DNA of 64,000 nucleotides, from assembly GCF_900109555.1 (NCBI RefSeq), contig NZ_FNZV01000012.1, forward strand, positions 1 to 64,000, given 5' to 3'. Origin of the DNA: Pacificibacter marinus. Its GTDB lineage: Bacteria; Pseudomonadota; Alphaproteobacteria; Rhodobacterales; Rhodobacteraceae. Shown here in pieces: positions 17,336 through 25,727 of the stretch. How positions within the stretch are numbered: the first letter of the stretch is position 1; every line of letters begins with the position of its first letter. The notes beneath the pieces are model-generated. The model did no database searches, was not told the origin of the DNA, and worked only from the letters and a program-made list of their open reading frames with translations. A program made the translations under genes and the position numbers.

Positions 17336-18691
17336 ATGAAATATCAATCACAACAGGTGGCAAAAGCCTATTTTATCTGCGCGATGGGGCTGTTTGCCAT
17401 TCAGGTTCTGGGCGGGCTTTTGGCGGGCTGGATTTACGTTTCCCCCAATTTTTTGTCTGAAATTTTGCCGTTTAACATCACCCGTATGATCCACACCAAC
17501 GCCCTCATCGTTTGGTTGTTGCTGGGCTTTTTTGGGGCTGCCTATTTTCTTGTCCCCGAAGAATCTGAGCGCGAAATCTATTCGGTCAAACTTGCCTATC
17601 TACAACTGATCATCCTTGTGGTTGGCACTTTGGGCGCAGTGGGGTCTTACCTCGTTGGCATCCATGGTGGGCGCGAGTTTTTGGAACAACCTTTGTGGGT
17701 CAAATTCGGCATTCTTGTCGCGGCACTCATTTTCTTGTTCAACATCTCCATGACCGTGCTGGCAGGGCGCAAAACTGCCATCACCAATGTCTTGCTGATG
17801 GGGTTGTGGCTTTTGTCGCTGCTGTGGATTTTTGCCTTTATCAACCCTGACAACCTCAGCTTGGACAAAATGTACTGGTGGATGGTTGTGCATCTTTGGG
17901 TCGAAGCGACATGGGAATTGGTGATGGCTGCCATCCTCGCGTTCTTGTTGCTCAAACTGACAGGCGTGGACCGTGAAGTGGTTGAAAAGTGGCTTTATGT
18001 CATCGTTGCGACTGCGTTGTTTTCAGGCATCCTTGGTACAGGGCACCATTTCTATTGGATCGGCACACCGGGCTATTGGCAGTGGGTCGGGTCGATTTTC
18101 TCTACCTTTGAAGTCGTGCCGTTCTTTTTGATGATGTCCTTTGCTTTTGTCATGGTGTGGAAAGGCCGCAAAAACCATCCTAACAAAGCTGCACTTTTGT
18201 GGTCTCTTGGGTCGTCAACCGTAGCGTTCTTTGGCGCGGGCGTTTGGGGATTTTTGCACACACTGCACGGGGTTAATTTCTATTCCCACGGCACGCAAAT
18301 CACCGCAGCGCATGGGCACTTGTCCTTTTACGGGGCCTATGTGGCGCTCAATTTGGCGATGTTCACTTATGCCATGCCGATGCTGCTCAATCGCGCGCCT
18401 TACAACCAAGTGCTCAACATGGCCTCATTCTGGCTGATGACAGGGGGCATGGCGTTCATGACCATTGTGCTGACGTTTGCAGGTACGATCCAAACCCATA
18501 TGCAACGCGTGGTGGGGGATTATTACATGGATGTTCAAGACAGCCTGTCGATCTTTTACCTGATGCGATTTGGGGCAGGGGCCGCCGTGGTGATTGGTGC
18601 GCTGTTGTTCATCTACGCCAATTTGGTGGTGCGCGATCGTGAAATTATTGCGCCTGGTTTAGCCAATACGCTTTGGAGGAATGATCTATGA
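17336..18691 (+). CDS. norB: Nitric oxide reductase, large subunit
   Basis: Catalytic subunit of cNOR, reducing two NO to N2O at a haem b3/non-haem iron centre in the cytoplasmic membrane. The 451 residues form about 12 membrane helices. Conserved features are the haem-ligand region MIHTNALIVWLLLGFFG, the metal-site segment HLWVEATWELVMAAI with its glutamate and GTGHHFYWIG, and a distal HGVNFYSHGTQITAAHGHLSFYGAY. Its stop overlaps the norQ start (ATGA). Confidence 0.97.
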   Translation: MKYQSQQVAKAYFICAMGLFAIQVLGGLLAGWIYVSPNFLSEILPFNITRMIHTNALIVWLLLGFFGAAYFLVPEESEREIYSVKLAYLQLIILVVGTLGAVGSYLVGIHGGREFLEQPLWVKFGILVAALIFLFNISMTVLAGRKTAITNVLLMGLWLLSLLWIFAFINPDNLSLDKMYWWMVVHLWVEATWELVMAAILAFLLLKLTGVDREVVEKWLYVIVATALFSGILGTGHHFYWIGTPGYWQWVGSIFSTFEVVPFFLMMSFAFVMVWKGRKNHPNKAALLWSLGSSTVAFFGAGVWGFLHTLHGVNFYSHGTQITAAHGHLSFYGAYVALNLAMFTYAMPMLLNRAPYNQVLNMASFWLMTGGMAFMTIVLTFAGTIQTHMQRVVGDYYMDVQDSLSIFYLMRFGAGAAVVIGALLFIYANLVVRDREIIAPGLANTLWRNDL

Positions 18692-19488
18692 CACTGCATG
18701 CTGTACCTACACCTTCCGTGCCTTATTATCACGCCACCGGTCGCGAATGCGAACTGTTCGAGACCGCTTATGACCACGGCCTGCCCCTTCTTTTGAAGGG
18801 GCCGACCGGCTGCGGAAAAACTCGGTTTGTCGAACATATGGCCGCCAAACTGGGCAAGCCTATTTACACGGTGGCGTGTCATGACGATCTTTCTGCTGCC
18901 GATTTGATTGGGCGTTACCTGTTGAAAGGCGGACAAACCGAATGGGTCGATGGGCCGTTGACCCGGGCTGTGCGCGAAGGCGCGATTTGTTATCTTGATG
19001 AGGTGGTTGAAGCGCGCAAAGACGTGACTGTGGTGCTTCACCCGCTCACCGACACGCGCCGCACTTTGATGATTGATCGCACGGGCGAGGAACTTGTTGC
19101 ACCAAAGGGCTTTATGCTCGTGGCCTCATATAATCCTGGTTATCAAAACGTTCTCAAGCGACTCAAACCATCGACGCGGCAGCGCTTTTTATCGATGTCG
19201 TTCGATTTTCCCGATCCTGAAGTGGAAATCAAAGTGGTCTCACATGAAAGTGGGTTGGAGCCAGGCCGTGTTGCCCCACTTGTTCGGCTTGCCGGACACA
19301 TCCGCGCGCTCTCAGGGATGGATCTGGAAGAGGGCGTCTCAACCCGTTTGTTGACCTATGCCGCCACACTTATGGCAGGTGGTATGGGCGTTGATCAGGC
19401 TTTGGATGTCGCGGTGATCGAGCCGCTTACAGATGAGCCAGACGTTCAAATCGCCCTGCGCGATTTGATTTCAACAATTTATGGATGA
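18688..19488 (+). CDS. norQ: NorQ, MoxR-type AAA+ ATPase for NO reductase activation
   Basis: A 266-residue AAA+ chaperone working with NorD to insert the non-haem iron into NorB. Walker A is GPTGCGKT (38-45), Walker B is ICYLDEVVE, and sensor regions TRQRFLSMSFDFP are visible. It is coupled to its neighbours by 4-base ATGA overlaps on both sides. Confidence 0.95.
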   Translation: MTLHAVPTPSVPYYHATGRECELFETAYDHGLPLLLKGPTGCGKTRFVEHMAAKLGKPIYTVACHDDLSAADLIGRYLLKGGQTEWVDGPLTRAVREGAICYLDEVVEARKDVTVVLHPLTDTRRTLMIDRTGEELVAPKGFMLVASYNPGYQNVLKRLKPSTRQRFLSMSFDFPDPEVEIKVVSHESGLEPGRVAPLVRLAGHIRALSGMDLEEGVSTRLLTYAATLMAGGMGVDQALDVAVIEPLTDEPDVQIALRDLISTIYG

Positions 19489-21413
19489 CGGCAGGGATAA
19501 GCGCGATGAACCTCTTTGATCTGATGGACCCCGAGGAAACGGTTGGCAATGTATGGCACGATATGGCCAGAAATATTGGTGCTGCCACATCCTATCCTGA
19601 AGCTGCAGTTGCCTTGGCTGCGCTACGACCCTCTTTGGCGGTTCTTTTTCGGGCGCTTGGTGGTGCGGCAGGGGTAGAGATCGCAGAGGCAGCGCTCGCC
19701 CCAATCCGTCACCGGATGCCCGTACGACGTAAACTTGGTACGGCCAAAGACCGCGAATATGTGGCCAGCTACGATGGCGAGCGATTGTACTTGCCGCCGA
19801 TGATTATGGCCTTTTCGGACCCTGAATTAAACCGCGGTGCTTATTTCTGGCTCACGGCACTCGCTGCGGTAACTGAGGCGTCCCAGTTTGAGGTTCCAGA
19901 AGAACCATCCGCTCCGGCGATGGATTGCGCCCAAATCCGCGCCAATGCTAGTGCCTGTGATCTTGCTTATGCGCGCTGTCCGGGGTTGCGCTCGGCCTAT
20001 TTGAAAATGGCCAAACTTTCTTTGTTGCAACGTCGCTCACTGGTGCGATCCGATGCTGAAATGATGATCGAACAGGCCGTGTGCGATCAACTTGGGGGGC
20101 AATCCGAACAACCAGCGCCCGACACCATCCGCGCCTTACCTGAGACGCGCACTTATATGTCTTTTGCGCCGGTGCCAATCTGGTTGAGGTACGGTTGCCC
20201 ACAGTCCGGCGCAGCGGCAACAGAAGATCACGCAGACCCAGTAGCGCCTGCGCCCACTGCGGCTACAGGTTCGCGTAAACTTGGCGAGCGGCGAGATTTA
20301 GACGAAAATCGGCGCAAGGATAGTTTTATCATTCATCGATTTGAATCCATCCTTTCGTGGGTAGAATCGATGAACATCAATCGATCTGTCGATGATGACG
20401 ACGATGAGAATGCCCAGAAAGCCGCCGATGATCAGGACAAGGTCACCCTGACCAAACATGACCGCAAAGCCGCTACGCGGTTGCGGTTGCACCTTGATCT
20501 CTCGCCTGCGGATGTAGAGCATGAAGCACTGGCGGGGATACACATCTACCCCGAATGGAATCACCGCACGCGCAGTTATATGGAGGGCCATTGTCGCGTG
20601 TTGGATGCGCCTGCCGCCCCCTGCGGCGCAGAAACATTTCATCCTGACCTGCGCCATGTGCGTGCGGTTCAGCGCCAATTTGAAAGCCTGCGTCCGCGTC
20701 GCATTTTGCGCCCGCGTCAGATCGACGGGGGAGAATTAGATTTGGATGCCGTGATCTGTAATCAGACCGATTTGATCGCCACTGGGCGTGGCACGGATCG
20801 GATTTGGCAAGACACCCGCCAGATTGAGCGCGATTTGGCCGTGGCATTTTTGATAGACACATCGCGCTCGACCGAGGCGGCAATGGGCGACACTTCAGTG
20901 ATCAATGTGGCCCGCGAGGCGATGTCTGCGCTGGCTTATGGCATTGACGCGGCGGGGGACAGGTTTGGCATTTGGGGGTTTTCTTCGCTGCGTTGTAATC
21001 GTGTATTTCTCACGCGTGTCAAAGAATTTAGAGCGCCGATGGGGCCTGATATCCTGTCTAATATCGCCGCTCTCAAACCTGGCCATTACACCCGTCTAGG
21101 GGCGGCGATCCGTCACGCAAGCGCCGAACTGGCCAAAGAAACGGCCGCGCGCAAATTGTTGATTATTTTAACCGATGGAAAGCCCAATGATTTGGACCAT
21201 TATGAGGGCCAACATGGTATCGAGGATAGCCATATGGCTGTGCGCGAAGCTCGCCGTGCGGGTCAGACCTTGCATGGTGTGGTCATTGATGAAGATGGCC
21301 AAGACTGGTTTGCCCGCATTTTTGGCCGAGGCGGATTTACGCTTTTACCCCATCCTGAACGCCTCATTCGGGCGTTACCCAATATTTACCGTAGCCTAAC
21401 ACAGGAGAGTTAA
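19485..21413 (+). CDS. norD: NorD, von Willebrand A-domain protein for NO reductase activation
   Basis: A 642-residue partner of NorQ. The C-terminal about 200 residues are a VWA domain with the MIDAS motif DTSRS (in FLIDTSRSTEAAM) and the late ILTDGKPNDLDHYEG segment. The middle is charged, with an acidic run of Asp residues. The start in the ATGA overlap with norQ is used; an ATG seven codons later (MNLFDLMD) is also plausible and resembles the family start better. Two small membrane-protein genes follow where norE and norF would be expected. Confidence 0.93.
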   Translation: MTAGISAMNLFDLMDPEETVGNVWHDMARNIGAATSYPEAAVALAALRPSLAVLFRALGGAAGVEIAEAALAPIRHRMPVRRKLGTAKDREYVASYDGERLYLPPMIMAFSDPELNRGAYFWLTALAAVTEASQFEVPEEPSAPAMDCAQIRANASACDLAYARCPGLRSAYLKMAKLSLLQRRSLVRSDAEMMIEQAVCDQLGGQSEQPAPDTIRALPETRTYMSFAPVPIWLRYGCPQSGAAATEDHADPVAPAPTAATGSRKLGERRDLDENRRKDSFIIHRFESILSWVESMNINRSVDDDDDENAQKAADDQDKVTLTKHDRKAATRLRLHLDLSPADVEHEALAGIHIYPEWNHRTRSYMEGHCRVLDAPAAPCGAETFHPDLRHVRAVQRQFESLRPRRILRPRQIDGGELDLDAVICNQTDLIATGRGTDRIWQDTRQIERDLAVAFLIDTSRSTEAAMGDTSVINVAREAMSALAYGIDAAGDRFGIWGFSSLRCNRVFLTRVKEFRAPMGPDILSNIAALKPGHYTRLGAAIRHASAELAKETAARKLLIILTDGKPNDLDHYEGQHGIEDSHMAVREARRAGQTLHGVVIDEDGQDWFARIFGRGGFTLLPHPERLIRALPNIYRSLTQES

Positions 21414-21414
21414 T

Positions 21415-21588
21415 ATGCGCTTTTTATCCATCCTCTTTTCCCTCACCGCCTTGCCTGCTTTTGCGACAGCCTATGACCGCCCTATTCCGCAGGCGCAATC
21501 GGCTACGGCAGAGTTTTGGTACACCATCGCTAGCCTGACACTTTTGGCGGCGCTATTTGTGGTGTATTGGCTGGTGAACCGTCGATGA
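21415..21588 (+). CDS. 57-residue mini membrane protein of the nor operon
   Basis: A small protein with an apparent signal peptide (MRFLSILFSLTALPAFATA) and one C-terminal transmembrane helix (about 34-54, ending LVNRR). I do not recognise a family. The start lies one base after the norD stop and the stop overlaps the next ATG (ATGA), so it is plainly translated as part of the operon. By position it may help assemble or stabilise NO reductase, in the place taken by norE/norF in Paracoccus; this is inference. Confidence 0.78.
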   Translation: MRFLSILFSLTALPAFATAYDRPIPQAQSATAEFWYTIASLTLLAALFVVYWLVNRR

Positions 21589-21827
21589 GCCCGCGTTGTT
21601 CGTCCGTTCAGATCGCTGTGCTGCTTTACCCGTTTGGTATGGCCGCGATGGCAGTGAATGTGTTTTTTGCTTCTCTTCTGGGCAGTTGGGTCGGCGGGCC
21701 TGTGGCCACCACTTTTGTGGCGCTGGGGTTGGGCGCGCTCATTGCCATTCCTGCGACCTACGCCTTTGCCTGCCACATACGTCGCCTTATGGATGAGGCC
21801 GAAGCTGCCGTGGATCGCGCGGGCTAA
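21585..21827 (+). CDS. 80-residue two-helix membrane protein of the nor operon (NorF-like position)
   Basis: The ATG lies in a 4-base overlap with the preceding mini gene. Two hydrophobic segments (about 8-32 and 39-62) are followed by a charged tail (HIRRLMDEAEAAVDRAG). Size and topology resemble NorF, a small two-helix protein needed for full NO reductase activity in Paracoccus, but I see no decisive motif. NnrS follows 19 bp downstream. Confidence 0.78.
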   Translation: MSPRCSSVQIAVLLYPFGMAAMAVNVFFASLLGSWVGGPVATTFVALGLGALIAIPATYAFACHIRRLMDEAEAAVDRAG

Positions 21828-21846
21828 TTTTAAAAGGATTTTTCTC

Positions 21847-23049
21847 ATGGCTCACTCTTCCGCAGAACAAATGCGTCACTGGAAAGGCCCTGTGCTTTTT
21901 TCCTACGGCTTTCGTCCGTTTTTTCTATTTGGGGCACTTTGGGCGGGCGGAGCAATGGTGCTTTGGATCCTTGCCCTGTCCGAGACGATCAATTTGCCGA
22001 CGCGCTTTGATCCGGTGACATGGCACGCACATGCCTTTCTGTTTGGGTATCTCAGTGCGATCATTGCAGGATTTTTGCTCACTGCAGTGCCCAACTGGAC
22101 TGGGCGTTTACCAGTTGTCGGTTGGCGCCTTGCTGGGCTGTTCGGGATTTGGGCGGTGGGGAGAGCGGCTGTTTTATTCTCCGCTGCGATGCCAGTCTGG
22201 AGCAGTATTGCACTTGATCTTTTGTTTCCGCTTACACTAGCCGCCGTAATATTGCGTGAGATTTTGGTGGGTAAAAACTGGCGCAATCTTATTGTGCTTG
22301 TGCTGTTGGCCATCTTTACCCTCGCCAATCTGCTGTTCCACTTAGAGGCCGCCCATGGCGCGTATGCTGCGCAAGGGATGGGGTTTCGCCTTGGGGTCAG
22401 TGCTGTGATTTTAATGATCGTGGTGATTGGCGGGCGCATCGTGCCATCGTTTACCCGCAATTGGTTGGTCCGCGAGGCGCATGCAGCCCGACCAGCATCG
22501 CCGATGCAGCGGTTTGATAAGGCTGTGTTGTTGGTCAGTGTTGGTGCCTTTTTGGCGTGGATCGCCGCGCCCACTATGGTGCTCACTGGTATTGGGTTTT
22601 GCTGCTTCGGTTGTCTTCATTTGGTACGTCTGTCGCGGTGGAAGGGTCAACATACTGCGCGCGATCCATTGGTTCTTATTTTGCACCTCGCCTATGGATT
22701 TACACCGTTGGGGGCTTTGGCCGTGGGGGCGGCGATTTTGTGGCCTGATGTCCTGTCGATGGCGGGCGCGCTGCATCTTTGGTTGGCAGGGGCTATCGGT
22801 GGGATGACGCTTGCGGTCATGACCCGTGCCAGCCTTGGCCATACGGGACAGCCGCTACATGCGGGGCGGGGGACCGTGATGATTTATGGGGCGATTATAG
22901 CTGCCACGCTCACACGGTTCCTTGCGGGAATCTGGCCTATGACGGTGCTTTATGATGTGACTGGTATTTTTTGGTGCGTGGCGTTCTTCGGTTTCGTCGG
23001 CGTTTATGGACCCCTTTTGTGGCGCACTAAAAAGGCAATCCGTGAGTGA
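21847..23049 (+). CDS. nnrS: NnrS family haem-copper membrane protein
   Basis: A 400-residue integral membrane protein with about 12 helices, belonging to the NnrS family that protects cells from nitrosative stress and accompanies denitrification genes. Family features are FSYGFRPFFLFGALWA near the start, WHAHAFLFGYLSAIIAGFLLTAVPNWTG, GGRIVPSFTRNWL and MTRASLGHTGQPL. The ATG at 21847 was chosen because the longer frame overlaps the previous gene in another frame and lacks family residues. It shares the nor transcript, 19 bp after the two-helix gene. Confidence 0.93.
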   Translation: MAHSSAEQMRHWKGPVLFSYGFRPFFLFGALWAGGAMVLWILALSETINLPTRFDPVTWHAHAFLFGYLSAIIAGFLLTAVPNWTGRLPVVGWRLAGLFGIWAVGRAAVLFSAAMPVWSSIALDLLFPLTLAAVILREILVGKNWRNLIVLVLLAIFTLANLLFHLEAAHGAYAAQGMGFRLGVSAVILMIVVIGGRIVPSFTRNWLVREAHAARPASPMQRFDKAVLLVSVGAFLAWIAAPTMVLTGIGFCCFGCLHLVRLSRWKGQHTARDPLVLILHLAYGFTPLGALAVGAAILWPDVLSMAGALHLWLAGAIGGMTLAVMTRASLGHTGQPLHAGRGTVMIYGAIIAATLTRFLAGIWPMTVLYDVTGIFWCVAFFGFVGVYGPLLWRTKKAIRE

Positions 23050-23066
23050 GGTTCCTAAGGGCAGAG

Positions 23067-23168
23067 GTGAGTAAAACATTACAGTTCATTGCCGGCCTCG
23101 GTCTGCACTCTCAAAAACCTGCAGCGCCATCAGTGAATCGCGACGAGCAGCAGCGACGTCGACGGTAA
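23067..23168 (+). CDS. 33-residue Arg-tailed small ORF after nnrS
   Basis: A GTG-started ORF (23067) with AAGGG five bases upstream begins 17 bp after the nnrS stop. It encodes a short hydrophobic start (MSKTLQFIAGLGLHSQ), a linker, and a basic end (VNRDEQQRRRR). No family is recognised. Spacing and ribosome site suggest it is the last gene of the nor operon, but chance remains possible at this length. From here to the tRNA at 23392 I see no other gene. Confidence 0.4.
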   Translation: MSKTLQFIAGLGLHSQKPAAPSVNRDEQQRRRR

Positions 23169-23391
23169 AGATCCATATGAGTGACTAGTATTTTGCAATA
23201 AAGGTTTATGGGCTAAAAGGTGAAAGTATATCTTCTGCGGAAGCGCTTACGGCCTCCTGATAGATTATCAATGTACTTTAACTTCATTACAAAGATCATG
23301 AAATGTATCCCCAGAGTGTCCCAAATCGTGTTTCGGGTGGTGGGGTAACGCCATGATTTGTTTGATAAACAACACTTTATATGAGATGTTA

Positions 23392-23478
23392 TGGTGCCCA
23401 GGAGAGGACTCGAACCTCCACATCGTTGCCAATACTAGCACCTGAAGCTAGCGCGTCTACCAATTCCGCCACCTGGGC
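23392..23478 (-). tRNA. tRNA-Leu (CAG)
   Basis: An 87-base type II tRNA on the minus strand with 3' CCA encoded. The acceptor GCCCAGG pairs with CCTGGGC. The anticodon loop CTTCAGG reads CAG. A long variable arm, as required for leucine, and the T-loop GGTTCGAGTCC are present. Confidence 0.97.
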
Positions 23479-23619
23479 AGGTGTGGTGACTTGGCGATGT
23501 AAAGAGGAGTAGAGGGGCTGTCAACGCAGATTCGATAGTTTTCGAATGCGTTGATAGCGTCTTGTTCATTTGATCATGAAAAGCTAAGAAAAATATAGAA
23601 AATGGCATTGGAGATGCAG

Positions 23620-24606
23620 ATGACGAAATTGGTCACCATCTATGGCGGCGCTGGCTTTGTTGGGCGTTACATCGCACGTCGTATGGCGAAAGAAGGTTGG
23701 CGCGTGCGCGTGGCGGTACGTCGCCCGAACGAGTCGCTTCATGTGAAACCTTATGGCGCAGTGGGGCAGGTCGAACCTGTTCTGTGCAATATTCGTGATG
23801 ACGCTTCAGTGCGTGCTGCGATGCAAGGGGCGGACGTGGTTGTGAACTGTGTTGGCGTGTTGGCCGAAAAAGGCAAAAATTCATTTGCTGCAGTTCAATC
23901 CGAGGGCGCAGCGCGCATCGCTCGTATTGCATCTGAAGAGGGCATAGGACGGTTTGTGCATTTGTCTGCCATTGGCGCAGACAAGGGCGCGGCCAGCGAA
24001 TATCAACAAACCAAAGCGCAAGGCGAAGAGGCGGTTCTTGCGTCTTTCCCTGACGCTGTGATCTTGCGTCCTTCGGTGATTTTTGGCGTCGAAGATGAGT
24101 TTTTCAATCGTTTTGCGAAGATGACGAACTTTTCTCCTGTCCTCCCTTTGATTGGCGGCGAGACCAAATTTCAGCCTGTTTACGTGGATGACGTTGCGCA
24201 GGCTGCTGTGAAAGCTGTGCTTGGCGACGCGTCTTCTGGTATTTACGAATTGGGCGGGCCGGAAACGGACACGCTCAAAGGCTTGATGGCAAATATGCTA
24301 GAGATCATTCAGCGTCGACGTCTCGTTATCGATCTACCGTTTTTTGCGGGCAACTTGATGGCAATGGGGTTTGATGTTGCCCAAGCTTTGACGCTTGGCT
24401 TGTTCCACAACAAAGTGCTTACACGTGATCAGGTGAAAAACCTTGCCAATGATTGTATTGTGGGTGCCGATGCCAAAGGCTTTGCTGACTTGGGTATTGC
24501 GCCCACGGCGATGGATGTCATTTTGCCAGAGTATCTTTGGGTGTACCGCGCAACGGGTCAGTATGCTGCAATCCGAGATAGCGCAAAAAATCTGCGCAAG
24601 ACCTAA
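23620..24606 (+). CDS. NDUFA9-like NAD(P)-binding protein (complex I-associated atypical SDR)
   Basis: A 328-residue member of the atypical short-chain dehydrogenase group related to the complex I subunit NDUFA9. The NAD(P) motif is YGGAGFVGRYIARRM (about 6-20), followed by VVNCVGVL and the ILRPSVIFG segment. The usual YxxxK is replaced (YQQTKAQGE), as in this group. The start at 23620 has GGAG six bases upstream; an ATG 18 bases earlier is less likely. In alphaproteobacteria it is linked to respiratory complex I assembly or quinone metabolism by homology only. Confidence 0.87.
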   Translation: MTKLVTIYGGAGFVGRYIARRMAKEGWRVRVAVRRPNESLHVKPYGAVGQVEPVLCNIRDDASVRAAMQGADVVVNCVGVLAEKGKNSFAAVQSEGAARIARIASEEGIGRFVHLSAIGADKGAASEYQQTKAQGEEAVLASFPDAVILRPSVIFGVEDEFFNRFAKMTNFSPVLPLIGGETKFQPVYVDDVAQAAVKAVLGDASSGIYELGGPETDTLKGLMANMLEIIQRRRLVIDLPFFAGNLMAMGFDVAQALTLGLFHNKVLTRDQVKNLANDCIVGADAKGFADLGIAPTAMDVILPEYLWVYRATGQYAAIRDSAKNLRKT

Positions 24607-24628
24607 GGTCCGCATCTCATTTTAAATA

Positions 24629-24664
24629 GGGCGCGCTCGATGAATATCGGACGCGCCTTTTTTA
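24629..24664 (+). terminator. Rho-independent terminator after the NDUFA9-like gene
   Basis: GGGCGCGC and GGACGCGCC form a GC stem around an AT-rich loop, followed by TTTTTT. It lies 23 bp past the stop and touches the end of convergent uppP, so it may act for that transcript too. Confidence 0.8.
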
Positions 24665-25468
24665 TGCGCTGTAAGAAATGGCCAGCAGGGCGATACCAAG
24701 AATGACTCGGTAGATCACGTAGGGCGTAAAGCTCACGGATTTCAAAAGCCGCATCATTAATGTCAGCGCTCCAAGTGCCGCGATGAATGCAAAGGCTGCG
24801 CCGATCCCTGCGTATTTCATCAACTCCCAATCGGCATCTCCAGCAACCTCAGCGCCAAGCAATATGCCTGAGGCCAATATGGTTGGAATGGACATAAGCA
24901 TTGCAATTTTGGCACCATCTTCTCGGGTGTAGCCAAGAGCGCGCGCGCCTGTGATCGTGATGCCGGACCGTGAGGTGCCAGGAATCAATGCGACGGCTTG
25001 CCAGAGACCCAAAATTATTGCGTCTTTCAGGGACCAATCTTGTTCGGTTTTGTCTGTGGCACCCTTTTGGTCAAACCAATACAGCGCCAGTCCAAATAAA
25101 AGCATCGTCCAGCCGATTACACGTATTGATCGCATTGCGTCCGACAGTCCCGTGATTTTCAGGACGAGACCAAGCAGGATAACGGGAATCGTGGCGATGA
25201 GTAAAAGAAAGGCAAGCTTTGCGCCGGGGGTATCAATTTTACCAGTGAGCATGCGCGGCAAACCCAAAAGGCCAATTTTTACATCTTTCCAAAAATACAC
25301 GATGACGGCGCCAAGTGTCCCTATGTGAACAGCCACATCTATGGCTTGTCCTTGATCATCTATCCCGACGAAATAGGGCAATAGAATCAGGTGCCCTGAT
25401 GAGGATACAGGTAGAAATTCTGTAACTCCTTGAATCAATGCGACGAGAAATAGGTAGAATAGACTCAT
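24662..25468 (-). CDS. uppP: Undecaprenyl-diphosphatase UppP (BacA)
   Basis: A 268-residue integral membrane enzyme that dephosphorylates undecaprenyl pyrophosphate, recycling the lipid carrier for peptidoglycan and glycans. The two signature regions are present: LIQGVTEFLPVSSSGHLIL (about 11-29) and PGTSRSGITITGARALGYTREDGAK. About eight membrane helices are visible. It converges with the NDUFA9-like gene and is divergent from gltD. Confidence 0.96.
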   Translation of the reverse strand: MSLFYLFLVALIQGVTEFLPVSSSGHLILLPYFVGIDDQGQAIDVAVHIGTLGAVIVYFWKDVKIGLLGLPRMLTGKIDTPGAKLAFLLLIATIPVILLGLVLKITGLSDAMRSIRVIGWTMLLFGLALYWFDQKGATDKTEQDWSLKDAIILGLWQAVALIPGTSRSGITITGARALGYTREDGAKIAMLMSIPTILASGILLGAEVAGDADWELMKYAGIGAAFAFIAALGALTLMMRLLKSVSFTPYVIYRVILGIALLAISYSA

Positions 25469-25622
25469 GGGGCTGTCCTTAGTGCGCTGATGGAAAAATG
25501 ATAAACTCTTTAGTTCTCAATAAGAAGGCTAAAATTATATCATAAGTAATGACCTATATTTTCACTTAGGGCGTGGTTTTTTCGACGCAACGTGAAAAGA
25601 AACAATATATAGGACAGCACTT

Positions 25623-25727
25623 ATGACTTTTCTTTTTGATCACTTCTTTGTACATAGCATCCAAACCCATACTCAAACCCACGGAGATATTGTGTCATGG
25701 CTAAAGAGCCTATGCTCAAATTTGTGA
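25623..25727 (+). CDS. Possible 34-codon leader ORF overlapping the gltD start
   Basis: An ATG at 25623, with AGGA eight bases upstream, opens a 34-residue frame (MTFLFDHFFVHSIQTHTQTH at its start, four His) that ends at 25727, inside gltD in another frame. If translated it would bring ribosomes over the gltD start and could couple or attenuate it. Length is small and no family is recognised, so it may be fortuitous. The rest of 25469-25696 is AT-rich promoter-like DNA. Confidence 0.3.
   Translation: MTFLFDHFFVHSIQTHTQTHGDIVSWLKSLCSNL

Noticed and set aside
23169-23391. Possible gene or LacI-type site (AAGCGCTT) between the nor operon and tRNA-Leu
   Set aside because: No convincing frame on either strand, and the half-site is too short to support an operator.
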